Shown here piece after piece: positions 15,090 through 17,883 of a stretch of 17,883 nt of DNA (positions are counted from its first letter, which is position 1; every line of letters begins with the position of its first letter). Origin of the DNA: an uncultured Dorea sp. GTDB taxonomy: Bacteria > Bacillota > Clostridia > Lachnospirales > Lachnospiraceae. The translations under genes and the position numbers were made by a program. The notes under the pieces were generated by a model, which was given only the letters and a program-made list of their open reading frames with translations, did not search any database and was not told the DNA's origin. The stretch spans positions 1-17,883 of the forward strand of contig NZ_CAKRAH010000053.1 of NCBI RefSeq assembly GCF_934294775.1. The letters run 5' to 3'.

Positions 15090-15596
15090 TTACTGCTCTC
15101 CAAGTGCAATCAGCACGGATTCTATCGTCTCTTCAATTTTCTGATCATCTTCACACACCGTGATATCTGCATATTTTTCAAAAAGCTTTACCCTCTCATC
15201 ATATAGATCTTTCAGCGTCTGACCATCGCGCAGTACCACACCGCGTCCTTTTGCATTTTTTAATCTGCTGTTTATTGTCTCAAAAGATGCTTTTAAATAT
15301 ACCACTTTTCCAATCTCTTTATAATGTTTCATGGCATTCTCGCAATATACCACGCTTCCACCTGGTGAGATTACGGTATGTTCTGCTTCCACCTGTGCAT
15401 TTACACGGTCTTCTACTTTGAGGAAACCATCCGGTCCTACATCTGCAATGATATCTTTCAGAAGTTTTCCTTCTGACTCCTGAATCAATATATCTGTATC
15501 TACAAATTTATATCCCAGTCTCTTTGCAATTACTACGCCAACTGTACTTTTTCCTACTGCAGGCATTCCGATGAAAATGATGTTGTCACAAGCCAT
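15090..15596 (-). CDS. aroK: Shikimate kinase-like P-loop kinase
   Basis: A 168-aa nucleoside-monophosphate-kinase fold. Walker A GMPAVGKST is at 10-18. DTD at 33-35 corresponds to the shikimate-binding aspartate, PGGSVV at 78-83 matches the GG motif, and a LID with R118 and R123 plus an arginine (R135) in ERVKLFEKYAD match the family. The usual GExxFRxxE motif reads GPDGFLKVE at 54-62, so the shikimate-contacting arginine is leucine. It would phosphorylate shikimate in chorismate synthesis if it is a true AroK. No aro gene is nearby, so a different substrate is possible. GGAGGG precedes the ATG. A perfect TTGACA lies at 15662-15667, but no good -10 follows at normal spacing. Confidence 0.75.
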   Translation of the reverse strand: MACDNIIFIGMPAVGKSTVGVVIAKRLGYKFVDTDILIQESEGKLLKDIIADVGPDGFLKVEDRVNAQVEAEHTVISPGGSVVYCENAMKHYKEIGKVVYLKASFETINSRLKNAKGRGVVLRDGQTLKDLYDERVKLFEKYADITVCEDDQKIEETIESVLIALGEQ

Positions 15597-15722
15597 GATG
15601 TTCCCTCCTGTATTGTCGTATCTTTATATCTTTATTTTTCATTTCGTATATATTTCTTCTCTGTCAATACACCCATACTACATATAATATATAGGTACAT
15701 TTCACGCTCAGTATAACACACA

Positions 15723-15758
15723 AGAGGGCGAAGTGGAAGCATTTTCCCACTGCCCTCT
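15723..15758 (-). terminator. Probable terminator after the 118-aa gene
   Basis: AGAGGGC (15723-15729) pairs with GCCCTCT (15752-15758), and after a 2-nt bulge AGTGG pairs with CCACT, giving a 12-bp interrupted stem. The minus-strand tail is only moderately T-rich (TTGTGTGTTAT), so the terminator is less certain than the others. Confidence 0.55.
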
Positions 15759-15811
15759 CTATCGTTTCCATAATATGTGACTTGTACTGCCGGTAACGGT
15801 TTTTCCCGGTA

Positions 15812-16168
15812 TCAATACAACTTTTTTCTGATCTCCCGGTGTTCTGCCCTTCTTCTGCACAATTCCTGAAATGTCATAACTTCAATCAGATCCATCAGCC
15901 AGGTACCTGGATTCTCTTCTTCTTTTTCTGCCTTATCGTAGATCCTGCGGCACATCAGCCGCAACTGTAACCGGTCCGGATACTCGTCATACATCATGCT
16001 TCCGTCGTATTCCATCCGGTCGCATTCTTCCTCTACATGAGGGAGCACCCGTTTGGCAGTCTCCGGATAGATACTCTTCATATAATCATAGTCTCTTTTT
16101 GCATTCCGGTCATCATCATATAACATAGGAACCGGATAGGTCATATAGAACGGTAATTTGTTCTCCAT
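15812..16168 (-). CDS. Conserved-looking 118-aa protein of unknown function
   Basis: A 118-aa, strongly charged, tyrosine- and methionine-rich cytoplasmic protein without signal peptide or membrane segment. Its N-terminal half has a distinctive block (LPFYMTYPVPMLYDDDRNAK, then VEEECDRMEYDGSMMYDEYP). The C-terminus is basic and helical (ELCRRRAEHREIRKKLY). From memory, similar small proteins with the ECDRMEY-GSMMYDEYPD block are widespread in Lachnospiraceae as hypothetical proteins; I know no function. The ATG at 16168 has GGAGCAAAAGGA just upstream, and a TATAAT lies about 35 nt upstream. The probable terminator at 15723-15758 suggests a single-gene transcript. Confidence 0.85.
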   Translation of the reverse strand: MENKLPFYMTYPVPMLYDDDRNAKRDYDYMKSIYPETAKRVLPHVEEECDRMEYDGSMMYDEYPDRLQLRLMCRRIYDKAEKEEENPGTWLMDLIEVMTFQELCRRRAEHREIRKKLY

Positions 16169-16199
16169 ATTCCTTTTGCTCCTTGGCGGTTCTATCTAT

Positions 16200-16205
16200 A
16201 TTATA
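16200..16205 (-). promoter_or_regulatory. Possible -10 element for the 118-aa gene
   Basis: The minus strand reads TATAAT, with a predicted RNA start near 16193 and a leader of about 25 nt. The hexamer at -35 (CCGAAG) is poor, so the call rests on the -10 and its position. Confidence 0.35.
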
Positions 16206-16238
16206 GTATGTCAGATAATGATCTTCGGTGCATGATAT

Positions 16239-17288
16239 TTATGCCTCATGTACGTCATATCCTCTACTTCTACATTCTTTCATCAGCCATTTTATTGTCT
16301 TGATCTCTGTAATTCCCATGATCTCAACATTCTCGTCGTCATAAAAATGCATCAGCGCATATAACTTTCCATCCCAGATCTGGCGTTCCAGCATCTGATC
16401 CTGCGCTTTTTTCGCAGGGTCTAAGGTCAGTTTATCCTCCGGGCGGCTTATGATTACATATACCTCTTTTTCATTTCGTATCTTGTCTTTTATTTCTTTG
16501 TTGTCCAGCTCCTGGAACTTCATTTTCTGAAATTCTGGTTTTTCACCATAGTTCCAGTATATGGTTTTTCCATTTGACAGTCTTTTTAATGCTTCATAGA
16601 TCAGATCAAATACCTTGTCATCCCGGATATGATTCATCTGCATATATTCATATCTTTTATTCCATTGATGCCAGACTTCTATCTGATGGTCTATGCTTTT
16701 TGGTTTGACTACCTTTACTTCTTTTATGATTCCTGAATATGGATAGTAGATGACTTCTGCCATGCCTTCTTTTTCTGCCAGTTCCTGTACTACATTTCCT
16801 TTCAGATATCCTTTTAAGATCCCGGTCTCTTCCCGCAGCCGCAATCCTTTCAGCCATTCCATACGTATCTTAGAATCTATGAAAATCCTGGAATTAATCA
16901 GCCGTAGTAAACTGTCTATCGTCCAGTAGATTTCCATGTATCCATATGGTTTGTCCTCCATATGAAAGCTGAATTTTCCGTATATCCATTGATCCGGCTT
17001 GAAATGCTTTATTTCTTCTCCTTTTGAGGAATCCCAACGTCTGAAGACTCTTCCTGTCTTCATTCCTTTATATTCCATATATTTGCGGACTGGTGGCTTT
17101 ATAAAATCATCGATTATGCAGCACAGGCGGATAACGCTATATGCAAAGCCGATAATTAGTATGATTAGCAGCGGGCGGTTTACCAGATTTCCTATATAGG
17201 AAAACAGGATGAGGATTGCTTCTATCAATAGAATAAAGATTCGTTTTATCAGGAAATATGTGAATCTCCATTTTCCTTCTTGTTTCAT
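16239..17288 (-). CDS. Unrecognised two-helix membrane protein, 349 aa
   Basis: No family recognised. Two hydrophobic segments lie at about 11-31 (YFLIKRIFILLIEAILILFS) and 39-60 (PLLIILIIGFAYSVIRLCCI), joined by a very short loop. A roughly 290-residue soluble domain of mixed character then runs to the end, probably cytoplasmic by the positive-inside rule. Notable blocks are WIYGKFSFHMEDKPYGYMEI, VYVIISRPEDKLTLDP and ENVEIMGITEIKTIKWLMKE. The coding DNA is lysine- and isoleucine-rich and more AT-rich than the housekeeping genes nearby, which may mean recent acquisition. The ATG at 17288 keeps the first helix intact, but its ribosome site (AAAGGA, about 13 nt away) is poorly spaced. It lies 41 nt after the DUF2007-like gene and is probably co-transcribed with it. 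Confidence 0.78.
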   Translation of the reverse strand: MKQEGKWRFTYFLIKRIFILLIEAILILFSYIGNLVNRPLLIILIIGFAYSVIRLCCIIDDFIKPPVRKYMEYKGMKTGRVFRRWDSSKGEEIKHFKPDQWIYGKFSFHMEDKPYGYMEIYWTIDSLLRLINSRIFIDSKIRMEWLKGLRLREETGILKGYLKGNVVQELAEKEGMAEVIYYPYSGIIKEVKVVKPKSIDHQIEVWHQWNKRYEYMQMNHIRDDKVFDLIYEALKRLSNGKTIYWNYGEKPEFQKMKFQELDNKEIKDKIRNEKEVYVIISRPEDKLTLDPAKKAQDQMLERQIWDGKLYALMHFYDDENVEIMGITEIKTIKWLMKECRSRGYDVHEA

Positions 17289-17329
17289 TAATATAATCGT
17301 ATCCTTTTTATTTTTATTCTTTATGCCTT

Positions 17330-17590
17330 TTAGTATTTTGCAAGCAATGTTTCTGCTCTTTCTTTATCTTCCTTCCTCACCAGAATTTCATATTCATACA
17401 CTTTGTCCTGATCTACTCCGATGCTTCCAAACTGGGATCTCTTCGTTCCTTTTCCAGGGAAAAGCCACTCGGAATCCTGATTTCTCACTTTATGTTTGTA
17501 TGGAATCTTCGCCAGATCCAGTACATCCCGTACCTCATTGAACCGCTTCATGTCGTGTCCGATATAGATAGATTCTGTCATTAATTTCAT
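17330..17590 (-). CDS. DUF2007-like small protein
   Basis: An 86-aa soluble protein. The start ESIYIGHDMKRFNEVRDVLD and the ending EYEILVRKEDKERAETLLAKY give a beta-alpha...beta-alpha plan. This resembles the DUF2007 family (putative signal-transducing proteins with a ferredoxin-like fold); the assignment is by pattern and is not firm. The ATG at 17590 has AAGAGGA about 9 nt upstream. A second in-frame ATG three codons later is less well placed. A TATAAT promoter lies just upstream, and the 349-aa membrane protein gene follows. Confidence 0.8.
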   Translation of the reverse strand: MKLMTESIYIGHDMKRFNEVRDVLDLAKIPYKHKVRNQDSEWLFPGKGTKRSQFGSIGVDQDKVYEYEILVRKEDKERAETLLAKY

Positions 17591-17624
17591 AGGCTGGTCC
17601 TCTTTTCGTAATTTCTTAATTTTG

Positions 17625-17653
17625 ATTATACTCTATTCCTTTGGGAGATTCTA
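17625..17653 (-). promoter_or_regulatory. Promoter of the DUF2007-like gene
   Basis: A perfect TATAAT (17625-17630) on the minus strand with a weak TAGAAT (17648-17653) 17 nt upstream. Predicted leader about 28 nt. Confidence 0.6.
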
Positions 17654-17691
17654 CAGCACCTTTCTTAATATTTCTTACTTTTAATACAGAG

Positions 17692-17728
17692 AAAAAGGAT
17701 ACCCTGTACTCCTACAGTTGTAGCCTTT
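17692..17728 (-). terminator. Intrinsic terminator of the gene at the right edge
   Basis: In minus-strand RNA, AAAGG pairs with CCUUU, then UAC with GUA, then CUGUA with UACAG around a 4-nt GGAG loop, with small internal mismatches. The outer arm runs straight into TTTTTCTC. It lies just past the stop at 17734. Confidence 0.68.
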
Positions 17729-17733
17729 CAGCA

Positions 17734-17883
17734 TTATTCTTCAGCAGCTTTTTCATTCTGTATCTCTTCAATGATATTCTCTACTTGCGAAATATCAATT
17801 TCCAAGATTTCCGAAATTTGTTCTGCTGAATAATTTTTAGCTAATTTCTTTTGAATCTGACTCACGAGAAGCCTTTTTTCTCC
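17734..17883 (-). CDS. C-terminal tail of a cut-off protein, possibly Rpn/PD-(D/E)XK transposase-like
   Basis: An open minus-strand frame from the window edge to a TAA at 17734-17736, 49 residues, starting GEKRLLVSQIQKKLAKNYSA. The tail is helical and charged, with an HTH-like pattern (KNYSAEQISEILEIDISQVE) and the end IIEEIQNEKAAEE. Tails of this kind close Rpn-family recombination-promoting nucleases, but 49 residues are too few to decide. A terminator follows directly, which supports a real gene end. Confidence 0.6.
   Translation of the reverse strand, partial: GEKRLLVSQIQKKLAKNYSAEQISEILEIDISQVENIIEEIQNEKAAEE

Noticed and set aside
14927..15109. 60-codon minus-strand frame overlapping the end of the kinase gene
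   Set aside because: No convincing ribosome site, overlaps both the kinase stop and the murA promoter, and the residue pattern looks like translated AT-rich DNA.
15639..15667. Promoter for the shikimate kinase-like gene
   Set aside because: TTGACA is perfect but the hexamers at 15 to 18 nt spacing do not resemble TATAAT.

Overview
The window looks like chromosomal backbone of a Clostridia member, most likely a Lachnospiraceae species (Dorea, Blautia and Mediterraneibacter type). The basis is the moderate GC content, strong AGGAGG-type ribosome binding sites, the gene order birA / small acidic protein / coaX / dusB / greA / lysS, an S-box riboswitch on metK, and several small proteins of a kind I associate with that family. 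I could not run a database search, so the taxonomy is inference. Every recognised gene lies on the minus strand except one small broken module on the plus strand, so the genes read from high to low coordinates.

Right-hand part (17883 to 15800): the C-terminal tail of a cut-off protein with an HTH-like helical end, a DUF2007-like small protein, an unrecognised 349-aa two-helix membrane protein, and a 118-aa conserved-looking protein of unknown function. Next come a stand-alone shikimate-kinase-like P-loop kinase that lacks one expected shikimate-binding arginine, then murA behind a strong promoter and a roughly 275-nt leader with a possible pseudoknot. metK follows, with a complete SAM-I riboswitch, antiterminator and terminator. 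A two-component system (histidine kinase then response regulator, overlapping by 8 nt) follows the metK terminator.

Middle (9530 to 9180): a 347-bp gap carries the only plus-strand unit. It has an extended -10 promoter, a near-perfect Shine-Dalgarno, a small hydrophobic peptide gene of type I toxin style broken by what looks like loss of one T, and a very strong intrinsic terminator. Its promoter shares a 16-bp perfect inverted repeat with the divergent promoter of a SpoU-family RNA methyltransferase gene.

Left-hand part (9180 to 1): the SpoU methyltransferase; an nfeD plus SPFH (stomatin-like) membrane pair; argF (ornithine carbamoyltransferase); then birA, a small acidic protein and coaX with overlapping ends, which links biotin attachment and CoA synthesis; then dusB (tRNA dihydrouridine synthase). 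A consensus promoter then drives greA and lysS (lysS is cut by the window edge). A long imperfect hairpin sits between coaX and dusB and a perfect 18-bp palindrome between greA and lysS.

No tRNA, rRNA, CRISPR array, insertion sequence or prophage gene was recognised. The most interesting items are the frameshifted toxin-like module with its 5'-3' complementarity and mirrored promoters, the murA leader, and the coaX-dusB hairpin.
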